A stretch of DNA of 64,000 nucleotides, from the NCBI RefSeq assembly GCF_002243345.2, contig NZ_CP022655.2, positions 3,784,501 through 3,848,500 of the forward strand. The letters are read 5' to 3'. Position numbers and translations under genes: made by a program. The notes under the pieces are model-generated. The model was not told the origin of the DNA. It ran no database searches and saw only the letters and a list, made by a program, of their open reading frames with translations. The stretch is from Paenibacillus sp. RUD330 (GTDB taxonomy: Bacteria > Bacillota > Bacilli > Paenibacillales > Paenibacillaceae). This document shows, piece by piece, positions 19,140-28,241 of the stretch (position 1 is its first letter; each line of letters begins with the position of its first letter).

Positions 19140-20528
19140 TTACAAAGGCCAGGACAATCCGGCGCCCGGCTCGGCGCCTGCCGCTGTCTGGCGCTTGGCG
19201 GCAGCCGTCTCCTCCTCCGCTCCCGCAGGCCTCAGCAGCCTAAGAGCCACTCTGGAAATGCGCAGATGGTCGGTTTCCTCGATGACGAATTCAGCCTCAT
19301 CCGACATGGCGACGGTCTGCCCCCGGGTCGGCGGAATCTCGATCCGAGAATAGAGCCAGCCGCCGAGCGTATCGTAATCCTCCGAGTCCAGCTCCAGCCC
19401 GAAGCGGCCGGCGACCTCGCCGAGCTGCATGAGCCCGCTGAGCGAATAGGCGGCTTCCCCCGTCTGCTCGACATCGGGCCTCTCCTCGTCGAATTCATCC
19501 TGGATCTCTCCGACGATCTCCTCCATGATGTCCTCCAGCGTCACAAGGCCGGATGTGCCTCCGTATTCGTCGATCAGAATCGCGATCTGGGTTCTGCGCT
19601 TCTGCATCAGCTTCAGCAGCGAGCTGATCTGCATCGATTCCGGAACCGTCGTCATCGGCCGCAGGATCTGCCTCAGATCGCGGAGGTCCGGACCCGCCTT
19701 GAGCAGGTCCTTGATATGGACGAATCCGATGATGTTGTCCTTGTCCCCGTCGCAGACGGGATACCTGGTATGCATCTGCTCCAGGGCGATGTCCCTGTTC
19801 TCGGCGAAGGGGGCCTGGATGGAGAGGCAGATCATCTCCGTGCGGGGGATCATGATCTCATGGGCATGCGTATCCGCAAAATCGAAGATGTTGTCGACTA
19901 GAGTCAGCTCCGTGTTGTCGATCAGCCCGCTTTTGTGGCTTTCCTTCATCAGGATGCGGATCTCTTCCTCCGTGTGGGCGGATTCATGCTCCGAAGCAGG
20001 CTCGATTCCGATCCACTTCAGCAGCAGGTTCGCCATACCGTTCAGCGCCCAGATAAAGGGATACATGATCCGATGGAACAGGACGAGCGGAGCGGCCGTC
20101 ATGAGCGTCACCTGCTCCGCCTTGCGGATGGCGATCGTCTTGGGAGCCAGCTCGCCGAGGACGATATGCAGCAGCGTGATCAAGGTGAAGGCGATGATGA
20201 AGGAGACGGTGTTCAAGGCGAGGCCGCCGATTCCGAAGCGGGAAAAAAGCGGCTCAAGCAGGCGGGCGACGGCAGGCTCTCCTACCCACCCGAGACCGAG
20301 GGAGGCAAGCGTGATGCCGAGCTGGCATGCCGAGAGGAAAGCGTCGAGATTGTCCGTCAAGCGCATCGCGAAGCGGGCTCTGCCGTTGCCCTCCGAGACG
20401 AGGGAGCCGATGCGGCTGCCGCGGACTTTCACCATGGCGAATTCGGCCGCCACGAAAAAACCGTTCAGGAAAACCAATAAAAGAACCAGCACAATGCTCA
20501 GACTCAGCGGTAACGGGTCGTCGCTCAC
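19140..20528 (-). CDS. Hemolysin-family/CorC-type protein (CNNM-CBS-CorC_HlyC)
   Basis: 462 residues. An N-terminal DUF21/CNNM membrane domain has about four hydrophobic segments (NGFFVAAEFAMVKVR near the start, GELAPKTIAIRKAEQV later). It is followed by two CBS repeats (PRTEMICLS, DEYGGTSGLVTLEDIMEEIVGEI) and a C-terminal CorC_HlyC domain. Members move or sense magnesium and other divalent ions. The start is a GTG at 20528. The tail after residue about 425 is an alanine/glutamate-rich low-complexity stretch. It is not linked to a haemolysin activity here. Confidence 0.9.
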   Translation of the reverse strand: MSDDPLPLSLSIVLVLLLVFLNGFFVAAEFAMVKVRGSRIGSLVSEGNGRARFAMRLTDNLDAFLSACQLGITLASLGLGWVGEPAVARLLEPLFSRFGIGGLALNTVSFIIAFTLITLLHIVLGELAPKTIAIRKAEQVTLMTAAPLVLFHRIMYPFIWALNGMANLLLKWIGIEPASEHESAHTEEEIRILMKESHKSGLIDNTELTLVDNIFDFADTHAHEIMIPRTEMICLSIQAPFAENRDIALEQMHTRYPVCDGDKDNIIGFVHIKDLLKAGPDLRDLRQILRPMTTVPESMQISSLLKLMQKRRTQIAILIDEYGGTSGLVTLEDIMEEIVGEIQDEFDEERPDVEQTGEAAYSLSGLMQLGEVAGRFGLELDSEDYDTLGGWLYSRIEIPPTRGQTVAMSDEAEFVIEETDHLRISRVALRLLRPAGAEEETAAAKRQTAAGAEPGAGLSWPL

Positions 20529-20534
20529 TCATTT

Positions 20535-20577
20535 GCCTGTCTCCCGGCGCCGATGTTCGGCAAGCTCAAGGACAGGC
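20535..20577 (-). promoter_or_regulatory. Structured 5' leader over the ribosome site of the CorC-type gene
   Basis: GCCTGTC and GACAGGC (20571-20577 and 20535-20541) form an outer stem. GCCGA and TCGGC form an inner hairpin between them. The 3' arm covers the GGGAGACAGGC sequence just before the start codon, so folding could limit translation. Confidence 0.4.
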
Positions 20578-20609
20578 GCACCTCCCCGGCATCAAATCTA
20601 TTATGAAGT

Positions 20610-20639
20610 ACTGTAGTCCATGACGGCATTCCCGGTCAA
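20610..20639 (-). promoter_or_regulatory. Sigma-A-like promoter of the CorC-type gene
   Basis: TTGACC (20634-20639) and TACAGT (20610-20615) with an 18-base spacer on the minus strand give a leader of about 75 bases. Confidence 0.6.
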
Positions 20640-20763
20640 ACCGCCTGCGGCTCACGATAAGTCCGTTATCGGCGGCATGAGGACGATTTGTCTGATTATT
20701 TCCATTACTATGGCTCTCAGGAGCCCCATATGACACTTGAAGCCCGTCAGGACAAGCAAGGAG

Positions 20764-20806
20764 AAGAAAAAAAGGACTCTTCCCCCGTTGCCCGGCGAAG
20801 AGTCCT
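20764..20806 (-). terminator. Terminator of mntH
   Basis: A stem built on AGGACTCTT / AAGAGTCCT (20773-20806) is followed by TTTTTTT on the minus strand. Confidence 0.88.
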
Positions 20807-20826
20807 GCCTATCCTGCAATCTTCGT

Positions 20827-22182
20827 TCAAATCCAGCTGTAGATCGTAGCTCCGAGCAGATACAGATTGAGCACGGCGATCAGGCAGGCGCAAGTCCACG
20901 CCAGAGCTTTGGTCGCCGGCTTGTTGGCGAACTCGCCCATTTTCTTGCGGTCGCCCGTGAACAGAACGAGCGGGAATACGGCAAAGCTCAATTGGAAGCT
21001 GAGCACCACCTGGCTGAAAATGAGCAGGTCGGTCGTCCCTTTCTCCCCGTACATGGCGGTCACGATGACGGCCGGCACGACTGCGATCAGACGGGTGATC
21101 AGCCTCCGCAGCCAAGCCTTCATGCGGATGTTCAGAAAGCCTTCCATGACGATCTGTCCGGCCAGCGTTCCCGTCAAGGTCGAGTTCTGCCCGGCCGCCA
21201 GCAGCGCGACGCCGAACAGGATGCTGGCGATCGCCCCGCCCATGAGAGGCGTGAGCAGATGGTACGCATCGCCGATATCCGCGATGTCGGTATGTCCGGA
21301 AGTATGGAATACCGCTCCGGCGACGATCAGGATCGCCGCATTGATGAACAGCGCCAGAAAGAGGGCGATCGTCGAGTCCAGCGTAGCGAAGCGGATCGCT
21401 TCGCGCTTGCCGAGCGGTGTCTGCTCGAATTTCCTCGTCTGGACGATGGAGGAATGCAGATACAGATTATGCGGCATGACGGTCGCTCCCAGGATGCCGA
21501 TGGCGATGTAGAGCATGGCCGGGTTGGAGACGATTTCGGCCCGGGGGATGAAGCCCTTCATGACATCGGCCATGACCGGCTGCGCCCACAGCAGCTCGAT
21601 CAGGAAGCAGAGGCCGATCGTGCCGATCAGCGTAATGACGAGCGCCTCCATGTAGCGGAAGCCTTTGTTCTGCAGCATCAGGACGATGATGACGTCGAAT
21701 GCCGTCAGGATGACGCCCCACAGGAGCGGCATGCCGAATAGAAGATTGAGGGCGATGGCGGTGCCGATCAGCTCCGCCAGGTCGCAAGCCGCGATCGCCA
21801 GCTCGCACAGCACCCACAGCGCGATGGATACAGGCTTGCTGTAATGGTCTCGGCAGGCCTGCGCCAAATCCCTGCCGGTGACGATGCCCAGCTTGCCGGC
21901 CAGCGCCTGCAGCAGGATCGCGATAAGATTGGACAGCAGGACGACCGACAGCAGCGTGTAGCCGAACAGCGAGCCTCCGGCCAGATCCGTCGCCCAGTTG
22001 CCGGGATCCATGTATCCGACGGCAACCAGATAGCCCGGTCCCATAAAGGCGAGCAGCTTCCGGAACCATCCGCCCTTCGTCGGAACGCTCAGGGAGCCGT
22101 TCACTTCGGCGAGCGAAGGCCTGCCGGATGCGCGGTTCCAGCCTTTATCGCGGGTAGTGATCAGGGCGCTTTCCTCGTTCAT
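20827..22182 (-). CDS. mntH: Manganese transporter MntH (Nramp family)
   Basis: A 451-residue proton-coupled Mn(II) importer with about eleven membrane segments. The Nramp metal-binding helices are intact: [15 protein letters not shown] (helix 1) and [21 protein letters not shown] (helix 6, with the metal-ligating methionine). The ATG at 22182 follows AGGAGGAGAG; an in-frame upstream extension has no family match. The MntR-like box upstream suggests manganese-dependent repression. Confidence 0.95.
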   Translation of the reverse strand: MNEESALITTRDKGWNRASGRPSLAEVNGSLSVPTKGGWFRKLLAFMGPGYLVAVGYMDPGNWATDLAGGSLFGYTLLSVVLLSNLIAILLQALAGKLGIVTGRDLAQACRDHYSKPVSIALWVLCELAIAACDLAELIGTAIALNLLFGMPLLWGVILTAFDVIIVLMLQNKGFRYMEALVITLIGTIGLCFLIELLWAQPVMADVMKGFIPRAEIVSNPAMLYIAIGILGATVMPHNLYLHSSIVQTRKFEQTPLGKREAIRFATLDSTIALFLALFINAAILIVAGAVFHTSGHTDIADIGDAYHLLTPLMGGAIASILFGVALLAAGQNSTLTGTLAGQIVMEGFLNIRMKAWLRRLITRLIAVVPAVIVTAMYGEKGTTDLLIFSQVVLSFQLSFAVFPLVLFTGDRKKMGEFANKPATKALAWTCACLIAVLNLYLLGATIYSWI

Positions 22183-22219
22183 GATGTCTCTCCTCCTAAA
22201 CTTGTATCCATCCATATAT

Positions 22220-22237
22220 GTTGACCTAGGGAAACTT
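22220..22237 (-). promoter_or_regulatory. MntR-like operator upstream of mntH
   Basis: On the minus strand AAGTTTCCCTAGGTCAAC resembles the B. subtilis MntR box as I recall it (AAGTTTCCTTAAGGCAAA when written in this direction), with 14 of 18 positions alike. It lies about 40-55 bases before the mntH start codon, a sensible place for repression. Confidence 0.6.
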
Positions 22238-22381
22238 TTGGGGCAAAAAAAAGAGCCATTCGATCTTGATCCTGTTTTACTTGTATATGAACCCATCTCC
22301 GCAAATGTTCCTATACTTAAATCTTAGCACTAACCTTTTTATTTGAATAGCCCTTTTTTCTCGTTTCGAAACACGGGGAAC

Positions 22382-22413
22382 AAAAAAAGAAAAGACCGGT
22401 CCATCCGATCTTT
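22382..22413 (-). terminator. Terminator of rarA
   Basis: A nine-base-pair stem with one G-U pair (AAAGATCGG / CCGGTCTTT, 22391-22413) is followed by TCTTTTTTTG on the minus strand. Confidence 0.8.
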
Positions 22414-22485
22414 CCTTTTGGTTCCAGCCGCGCTGAATTTGCCGGGCCGACAACAGCGTTCCGCTTGCCGGCCTTTCCGCCCCTC

Positions 22486-23793
22486 TTATTTGGGACGCCT
22501 GTCCTGGTTCTGGCGGATCTTGTCCTCCATGCCCTGGCGGGTCGCCTCATACACGGACGAGCCGGCCAGCCGATCCGGGTAATACTGCTGCACGACGTAG
22601 TGGCCGGGGAAATCATGCGGGTATTTGTACCCTTCGTGGCCGAGCTTCTCGGCGCCCTTGTAGTGGGTATCCCTCAGGTGCATCGGCACGTCCGCCGTCC
22701 CTACCGCTTCGATCTTCTGCGCCGCTCTGGATATCGCCATGGCGGCCGCGTTGGACTTGGGGCTCTCTACGGCAAACAGAATCGCTTGCGCCACATTGTA
22801 CTTGGCTTCCGGCCAGCCGATCTTGTGATAGGCGTCCATGCTCGTCACCGCCTGCACCATCGCCTGCGGATTCGCAAGCCCGATATCCTCGCTGCAGGCG
22901 ACGATCAGCCTGCGGATGAACACCATCGGGTCCATCCCGAGCTTCTCCACCGCGTACAGAAACCAGAACAAGGCCGCATCGCTCGAACCCCGGATGCTTT
23001 TGTGGAAGGCCGACAGCACGTCGTATTGGGTCGATTCATCCGCTTGGACGGCTCTGCTGCGGATCGATTCCTGAGCGACCTCCAGCGTGACCACGACCGT
23101 GCCGTCCGGCTCCGACGGAGTCGTCACGGCCGCCAGCTCAAGCGCGTTGAGCGCGCGGCGGATATCTCCTCCCGCCATGGCCGCGATATGCTGAAGAGCC
23201 TCCTGCCGCACATCCAGCTTCATGAATCCGAGCCCGCGCTCCTTGTCCGCGATCGCCCGGGACATCGCCTCCAGCGCATGCCTGCTCTCCAGCGCGTGGA
23301 GCCGGAACAGCGTCGAGCGGGACAGCAGGGCGCCGTTGACGGAATGGAACGGATTTTCGGTCGTAGCCCCGATGAAAATGATGATTCCCTGCTCGACCGC
23401 CGGAAGCAGTGCATCCTGGCGCGAAGAGTTGAAGCGGTGCACCTCGTCGAGAAAGAGGATCGTCTTGCGCCCGTACAGAGACTTGGCGCTCTTCGCCCGC
23501 TCGATGACGTCCCGCACATCCTTGACCGACGCGTCGACGGCGTTGAGCTTCACGAACTCCCCCTCGGTACGGTTGGAGATGATGTTCGCCAGCGTCGTTT
23601 TGCCGCTGCCCGGAGGGCCGAACAGGAGCAGCGAGCTGACCTGGTCGCCTTCGATCGCGCGCCTCAGCAGCGTTCCCGGGCCGACGACATCCTCCTGGCC
23701 GATATATTCGTCCAGCGTCCGCGGACGCATGCGGTCCGCAAGCAGCCGCGCCCGCGGCTGCTCCTTTTCTTCTTTATAATCAAACAAGTCCAT
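22486..23793 (-). CDS. rarA: Replication-associated recombination protein RarA (MgsA family AAA ATPase, YrvN)
   Basis: 435 residues. A clamp-loader-like AAA core has Walker A GPPGSGKT and Walker B LFLDEVHRFN, sensor 1 in GATTENPFHSV and sensor 2 in GDIRRALNALE, followed by the C-terminal MgsA tetramerisation domain (EDIGLANPQ, HDFPGHYV). RarA works at stalled replication forks. AGGGG precedes the ATG. The gene is the B. subtilis yrvN equivalent and lies near cymR in both genomes. Confidence 0.96.
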   Translation of the reverse strand: MDLFDYKEEKEQPRARLLADRMRPRTLDEYIGQEDVVGPGTLLRRAIEGDQVSSLLLFGPPGSGKTTLANIISNRTEGEFVKLNAVDASVKDVRDVIERAKSAKSLYGRKTILFLDEVHRFNSSRQDALLPAVEQGIIIFIGATTENPFHSVNGALLSRSTLFRLHALESRHALEAMSRAIADKERGLGFMKLDVRQEALQHIAAMAGGDIRRALNALELAAVTTPSEPDGTVVVTLEVAQESIRSRAVQADESTQYDVLSAFHKSIRGSSDAALFWFLYAVEKLGMDPMVFIRRLIVACSEDIGLANPQAMVQAVTSMDAYHKIGWPEAKYNVAQAILFAVESPKSNAAAMAISRAAQKIEAVGTADVPMHLRDTHYKGAEKLGHEGYKYPHDFPGHYVVQQYYPDRLAGSSVYEATRQGMEDKIRQNQDRRPK

Positions 23794-23879
23794 CTCGCAA
23801 CATCCCCTGTACTATGCTGGGCTGAGGGATGTCCGGAAAGGCCGCAACCGGTTCCCGGACAGCCGGATTCCTGTAAAAA

Positions 23880-23908
23880 AGTGTATCACAGCTGCCGATA
23901 GGGCACAA
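23880..23908 (-). promoter_or_regulatory. Sigma-A-like promoter of rarA
   Basis: TTGTGC (23903-23908) and TACACT (23880-23885) with a 17-base spacer. The leader contains a GTCCGG / TCCGGAC hairpin (about 23829-23863) of unknown role. Confidence 0.65.
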
Positions 23909-24030
23909 ACGTTCGCTATGAATCCATTCGCGTTTGAGCCGAAGGGGAACCTGGCGCCGCCCGTCCCGCTACTGGGCCTTTACGGAGGGATTCCAATGAG
24001 CGGCCGACAGCTGAACCTCCGACGCGCGAG

Positions 24031-24056
24031 AAAAAGGACAGACACGAAGTCTGTCC
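24031..24056 (-). terminator. Terminator of add
   Basis: A perfect eight-base-pair stem GGACAGAC / GTCTGTCC (24036-24056) with TTTTT following on the minus strand, about 120 bases beyond the add stop codon. Confidence 0.85.
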
Positions 24057-24174
24057 CCGTTTCAATCTGGGATTGCCTTCCCTTCATGCCTGCATTTTCA
24101 ATCCATGCAGTTCTTATGCAATCAAGCCCTTCGACTGGAAATCCTCCGGTTATCGATGACTCGGCCCGGTAAGC

Positions 24175-25218
24175 TCAGGCTTCCGCCGCCAGCCCAAGCT
24201 CGGACCATTCGCGCTCGAACAGCTCCCGCAGCTGGCGCTTCCGGTCCTCGTCGACGAAAGCCGCATTGATGGCATGGCCTGCGACCTTGCGGATGTCCCC
24301 GGCGGAGAAGCGGAACCGGCGAGTCAGATTCTCGTACTCCCGCGTCAGGTTCGTGCCCGACACGGTCGGGTTGTCCGTATTGACCGTCACCAGCAGGCCG
24401 CTGTCCAGGTAGCTGCGGATCGGATGCGCCTCCATGCAGGATACCGCCTTCGTCTGCACATTGCTGATGACGCACAGCTCCAGGGGAATTCCCTTGACGC
24501 GGATGAGCTCCGTCACCTCCGCATCCTCGTGCAGCCTGACCCCGTGTCCGATCCGGCGCGCCCGCAGCTTCTCGACGGCGCAGCGGATGCTGCATGCCCC
24601 TGCAGCCTCGCCGGCATGGATCGTGATCGGCAGTCCGAGGCGGTCGGCCAGCTCGAATACTTCCGCATGCAGCTCGTTCGGATAGCCGGCCTCGTCGCCG
24701 GCCAAATCGACCCCGACGACCCCCTCTCCTTGGTAGCGCGCGGCTGCCCGCACGATCTCTTCGTTGTCCATCTGGCCATGATGCCTCATGCAGATCAGTA
24801 TCATGCGCACGCAGTGGCCGTATTTCTGCTCCGCGGCGCGAAGGCCGGAGCGGACGGACTCGATGACCTCCTCGACGGTCAGCCCCCGCCGGGTATGCAG
24901 ATGCGGCGCGAAGCGCACTTCCAGGTAGCGGACGTTGTCCAGTGCCGCATCCTCGGCGGCCTCGAACGCGATGCGCGACAGCGAGGACGCCGACTGCATC
25001 AGCAGCAGCGGGAGCTCGAACCGCTCCAAATATTCCACCAGGCTGCTGCAGGAAGGGGGAGCGGTCATGCGGTCCGTCAAATCCCGCAAATCGCGGCAGC
25101 TCAGCTCGATTCCTTCCTCATCGGCGATCTCCGCGGCTGTCGCCGGCCTGACGCTTCCGTCGAGATGGCAGTGCAATTCGATTTTCGGCAAACGCCTCAT
25201 CAGATTCATCGTGACCAT
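24175..25218 (-). CDS. add: Adenosine deaminase
   Basis: 347 residues. It converts adenosine to inosine for purine salvage. Zinc and catalytic motifs are complete: IELHCHLDGS near the N-terminus, HAGE in the middle, IGHGVRL, and NTDNP towards the end. The start is uncertain among ATGs at 25230, 25218 and 25209, since none has a strong ribosome site; 25218 is chosen for spacing to GGGATGG. The gene stands alone between a strong promoter and a terminator. B. subtilis has no counterpart at this site, so it is probably a lineage addition. Confidence 0.93.
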   Translation of the reverse strand: MVTMNLMRRLPKIELHCHLDGSVRPATAAEIADEEGIELSCRDLRDLTDRMTAPPSCSSLVEYLERFELPLLLMQSASSLSRIAFEAAEDAALDNVRYLEVRFAPHLHTRRGLTVEEVIESVRSGLRAAEQKYGHCVRMILICMRHHGQMDNEEIVRAAARYQGEGVVGVDLAGDEAGYPNELHAEVFELADRLGLPITIHAGEAAGACSIRCAVEKLRARRIGHGVRLHEDAEVTELIRVKGIPLELCVISNVQTKAVSCMEAHPIRSYLDSGLLVTVNTDNPTVSGTNLTREYENLTRRFRFSAGDIRKVAGHAINAAFVDEDRKRQLRELFEREWSELGLAAEA

Positions 25219-25251
25219 GATATGCACCATCCCGTAGATTAATTAGAGATG

Positions 25252-25280
25252 ATGGTATCCAATTTGAAGCTTTATGTCAA
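25252..25280 (-). promoter_or_regulatory. Sigma-A promoter of add
   Basis: TTGACA (25275-25280) and TACCAT (25252-25257) with a 17-base spacer. The surroundings are unusually AT-rich for this window. Confidence 0.82.
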
Positions 25281-25354
25281 TATAGATTACGCAAAATAGG
25301 CCATTTCAATTGTGTATCTACCCTATACATAACTTAATATGTAATATTATGAAT

Positions 25355-25394
25355 AGATATAAGAATAAGGCGGCCTCTAATCGAGGTCCGCCTT
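25355..25394 (-). terminator. Terminator of tcdA
   Basis: A stem AAGGCGGACCTC / GAGGCCGCCTT (25367-25394) is followed by ATTCTTATATC, a weak U-tract. The stem lies just after the stop codon. Confidence 0.7.
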
Positions 25395-25414
25395 TGTCTA
25401 TTGAACAGGAAAGC

Positions 25415-26170
25415 TTACAGAGAAATTCCGGATTTGGCGAGCAGCTCCCGAACGGCGACGCTGACCATGATCAGTCCCGCCACCGGCGGCACGAACGCAT
25501 TGCTGGCAGGCGGCTGCTGGGCTTTGCGGATTTCCGGAGCGTTGTCCGGCACGATCCGCTGGGTGACGTCCTCGCGCGGCTTTTTAGGCTCCTCCGACGA
25601 GAAGACGACCTGGACCCCTTTCTTCACGCCTTCGCGGCGAAGCTTCTGGCGGACGACTCGCGCGACGGGATCCGTATGGGTTTTGGAAATATCCGTAACC
25701 TGAAACTTGGTCGGATCGACCTTGTTCGCAGCCCCCATGCTGGAGATGATCGGAATGTTCCGCTCCAGGCACTGCTTGATGAGGTGGACCTTGTAGGAGA
25801 TCGTGTCGGATGCGTCGAGCACATAATCTAGCGGGTATTCGAACAGCTTCTCGTACGTCTCCTCGGTGTAGAACATCCTCAAGCTGATGACGTCGCACTC
25901 GGGGTTGATCAGCTTGATGCGGTCCCGCATGAGATCCGCCTTCGGCTCGCCGACCGTCGTCGTCAAGGCATGGATCTGCCGGTTGATATTGGTGATGTCC
26001 ACGACATCCTTGTCGATCAGGATGATTCGGCCGACGCCGGTGCGGGCCAGAGCTTCGGCCGCGATCGAGCCGACGCCGCCGATGCCGAGCACGGCGACGG
26101 TGCTACGCTTCATCGCTTCGATGCCTTCAGGACCGAAGGCAAGCTCGGTTCGGGAAAATTGATTGAGCAT
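25415..26170 (-). CDS. tcdA: tRNA threonylcarbamoyladenosine dehydratase TcdA (YrvM, ThiF/E1-like)
   Basis: 251 residues. The nucleotide-binding motif GIGGVGSIAAEALARTG and the E1-like LDASDTISYKVHLIKQCL region identify the ThiF fold. The C-terminal PPVAGLIMVSVAVREL matches the TcdA/CsdL group. The enzyme cyclises t6A37 in ANN-decoding tRNAs to its ct6A form. AAAGGAGG precedes the ATG at 26170. It follows aspS as in B. subtilis, with a terminator between. Confidence 0.94.
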   Translation of the reverse strand: MLNQFSRTELAFGPEGIEAMKRSTVAVLGIGGVGSIAAEALARTGVGRIILIDKDVVDITNINRQIHALTTTVGEPKADLMRDRIKLINPECDVISLRMFYTEETYEKLFEYPLDYVLDASDTISYKVHLIKQCLERNIPIISSMGAANKVDPTKFQVTDISKTHTDPVARVVRQKLRREGVKKGVQVVFSSEEPKKPREDVTQRIVPDNAPEIRKAQQPPASNAFVPPVAGLIMVSVAVRELLAKSGISL

Positions 26171-26215
26171 GGCTATTTCCTCCTTTATCCTTTTCGTTTC
26201 CCTTTCAGGCAGGGC

Positions 26216-26239
26216 AAAACCGCACCGGTTCCGGTGCGG
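26216..26239 (-). terminator. Terminator after aspS
   Basis: A perfect nine-base-pair stem CCGCACCGG / CCGGTGCGG (26220-26239) with a two-base gap is followed by TTTT on the minus strand. The short loop and U-tract make it moderate. Confidence 0.65.
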
Positions 26240-26276
26240 CCTGCTTTCATGCCTGTAATTTGCAGCGGTCTCCCGA

Positions 26277-28097
26277 CTACGATTGAACGGCCGGGGCCGG
26301 GGCTGGCGCCGCTCCCGGAGCCGGCTTCGAGGCCGCTTTCGCAACCGTGCGGATATGCAGCTGCTGAAGCTGGGCGATATCCACCGGAGACGGAGCCGCC
26401 GTCAGCAGGTCGGTCGCGCTCGCCGTTTTCGGGAAGGCGATCGTCTCGCGCAGGTTGGTGCGGCCGGCCAGCAGCATGATCAAGCGGTCCAGGCCGAAAG
26501 CGATGCCGCCATGCGGAGGCGTGCCGTATTCGAAGGCGTCGAGCAGGAAGCCGAACTGCTCATGCGCTTCCTCCATGCTGAAGCCCAGAGCCGTGAACAT
26601 CTTCTCCTGGATGTCCCGCTTGTAGATCCTCATCGAGCCCCCGCCGACTTCGTATCCGTTGAGCACCAGATCGTAGGCTTGAGCGCGGATCGCTCCGGGA
26701 TCGCTGTCGAACAGATGCAGATCCTCATCCTTCGGACGGGTGAACGGATGATGCTCGGCGACATAACGCTTCGCTTCCTCATCCCAGCCGAGCAGCGGGA
26801 AGTCCACGACCCAGGCGAATTTGAAGACGGAGTCGTCGATCAGGTTCAGCTGGCGTCCGACCTTCAGCCTCAGGTTGCCCAGAACGTCGGCTGCGACCTT
26901 CTTCTTGTCGGCGGAGAACATCAGCAGATCGCCTTCTTCAACGCCCAGACGCTCGGTCAGAGCCTGGATTTCCTCCGGCTTGAGGAATTTCACGATCGGA
27001 CCGCGCCATTCGCCTTCCTTCACCGTAATCCAGGCAAGTCCCTTGCCGCCGTAGCGGGCTGCGAACGGCTGCAGGTCGTCCAGCTCCTTGCGGCTCCATC
27101 CTGCGCAGCCTTTGGCGTTCAGCACGCGCACGACGCCTCCGGAAGCGGCCACGCTCGCGAATACCTTCACGTCGCTGTCCTTCACGATGTCCGTAATATC
27201 TTCAATTTCCAGACCGAAGCGCAGATCCGGCTTGTCGGAGCCGTATTTGTCCATCGCATCCGCATAGGTGATGCGCTGGAACGGCGCTGTGATTTCGGCG
27301 CCTACCGTTTCCTTGAACAGGCGCTGAGCCAGCTTCTCCATCATCGCGAGCAGCTGGTCCTGGGTCAGGAAGGAAGTCTCGATGTCGACCTGGGTGAATT
27401 CCGGCTGGCGGTCGGCGCGAAGATCCTCATCGCGGAAGCAGCGCGCGATCTGGTAGTAGCGCTCGACGCCGCCCACCATGAGCAGCTGCTTGAAGAGCTG
27501 CGGCGATTGCGGCAGCGCGTAGAACTCCTCCGGATGCACGCGGCTCGGCACGAGATAGTCGCGCGCTCCCTCCGGCGTGCTTTTGGTGAGGATCGGCGTT
27601 TCCACTTCGACGAATTCTTCTCCGTCGAGGAAGTCGCGGAAGATTTTGGACGCTTTGGAGCGGAGGAGCAGCGTTCGCTGCATCTCCGGACGGCGCAGGT
27701 CCAGGTAGCGGTACTTCAGGCGGAGAGGCTCGTCGACCTCGATGCCGTCCTCGATTGGAAACGGCGGCGTTTTGGCGGCGTTGAGAATCTCGATCTCGGT
27801 GATGCGGACCTCGATCTCGCCGGTGGCCAGATTCGGATTGCGAGTCTCCGCGTCGCGTTCAACGACGGTTCCCTTCACAGCGAGCACGTACTCGCTGCGC
27901 GCGCGGTCGGCGATGCCGAGCGCGTCGCCCGAATAAGCGGGATTGAAGACGATCTGCACGATGCCCGTGCGGTCGCGCAGGTCGATGAACAGCACGCCGC
28001 CGAGGTCGCGCCGGCGCTGCACCCATCCTTTCAGTTCCACGGTCTTGCCTACGTCGGCTTTGGTCAGCCGTCCGCATTGATAAGCTTGTTCGCTCAT
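26277..28097 (-). CDS. aspS: Aspartyl-tRNA synthetase
   Basis: 606 residues. It has an N-terminal OB-fold anticodon domain ([20 protein letters not shown]), class II motif 2 ([17 protein letters not shown]), the bacterial insertion domain, and motif 3 ([15 protein letters not shown]). The start at 28097 follows AAGGAGTGA. The last roughly 18 residues form an alanine/proline tail ([13 protein letters not shown]) not typical of the family. It is co-transcribed with hisS 144 bases upstream and so falls under the same T-box. Confidence 0.97.
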   Translation of the reverse strand: MSEQAYQCGRLTKADVGKTVELKGWVQRRRDLGGVLFIDLRDRTGIVQIVFNPAYSGDALGIADRARSEYVLAVKGTVVERDAETRNPNLATGEIEVRITEIEILNAAKTPPFPIEDGIEVDEPLRLKYRYLDLRRPEMQRTLLLRSKASKIFRDFLDGEEFVEVETPILTKSTPEGARDYLVPSRVHPEEFYALPQSPQLFKQLLMVGGVERYYQIARCFRDEDLRADRQPEFTQVDIETSFLTQDQLLAMMEKLAQRLFKETVGAEITAPFQRITYADAMDKYGSDKPDLRFGLEIEDITDIVKDSDVKVFASVAASGGVVRVLNAKGCAGWSRKELDDLQPFAARYGGKGLAWITVKEGEWRGPIVKFLKPEEIQALTERLGVEEGDLLMFSADKKKVAADVLGNLRLKVGRQLNLIDDSVFKFAWVVDFPLLGWDEEAKRYVAEHHPFTRPKDEDLHLFDSDPGAIRAQAYDLVLNGYEVGGGSMRIYKRDIQEKMFTALGFSMEEAHEQFGFLLDAFEYGTPPHGGIAFGLDRLIMLLAGRTNLRETIAFPKTASATDLLTAAPSPVDIAQLQQLHIRTVAKAASKPAPGAAPAPAPAVQS

Positions 28098-28241
28098 TTC
28101 TGTCACTCCTTCGGATGGTTGGCACGGGTTCCCATGCTCTATTTGAGGAGCCTTGAAATCGCTCATATTCCCGATTCCGCGGCTAAGGCCGAACATTCCA
28201 GGATGCGTTCGATCGGTCCATGCTTGAATTCCGAATGGGAA

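Noticed and set aside
23823-23870. SRP (4.5S-type) RNA suggested by a GTCCGG...TCCGGAC hairpin
   Set aside because: The GGAA/GGAGC apical pattern of SRP RNA is missing; it lies in the rarA leader.
23918-24172. 84-codon plus-strand open frame between rarA and add
   Set aside because: It runs across the add terminator hairpin and has no ribosome site.
26171-26276. 6S RNA gene, which I recall lies near aspS/yrvM in B. subtilis
   Set aside because: Only 106 bases separate aspS and tcdA and they hold a terminator; there is no room for a roughly 190-base RNA.
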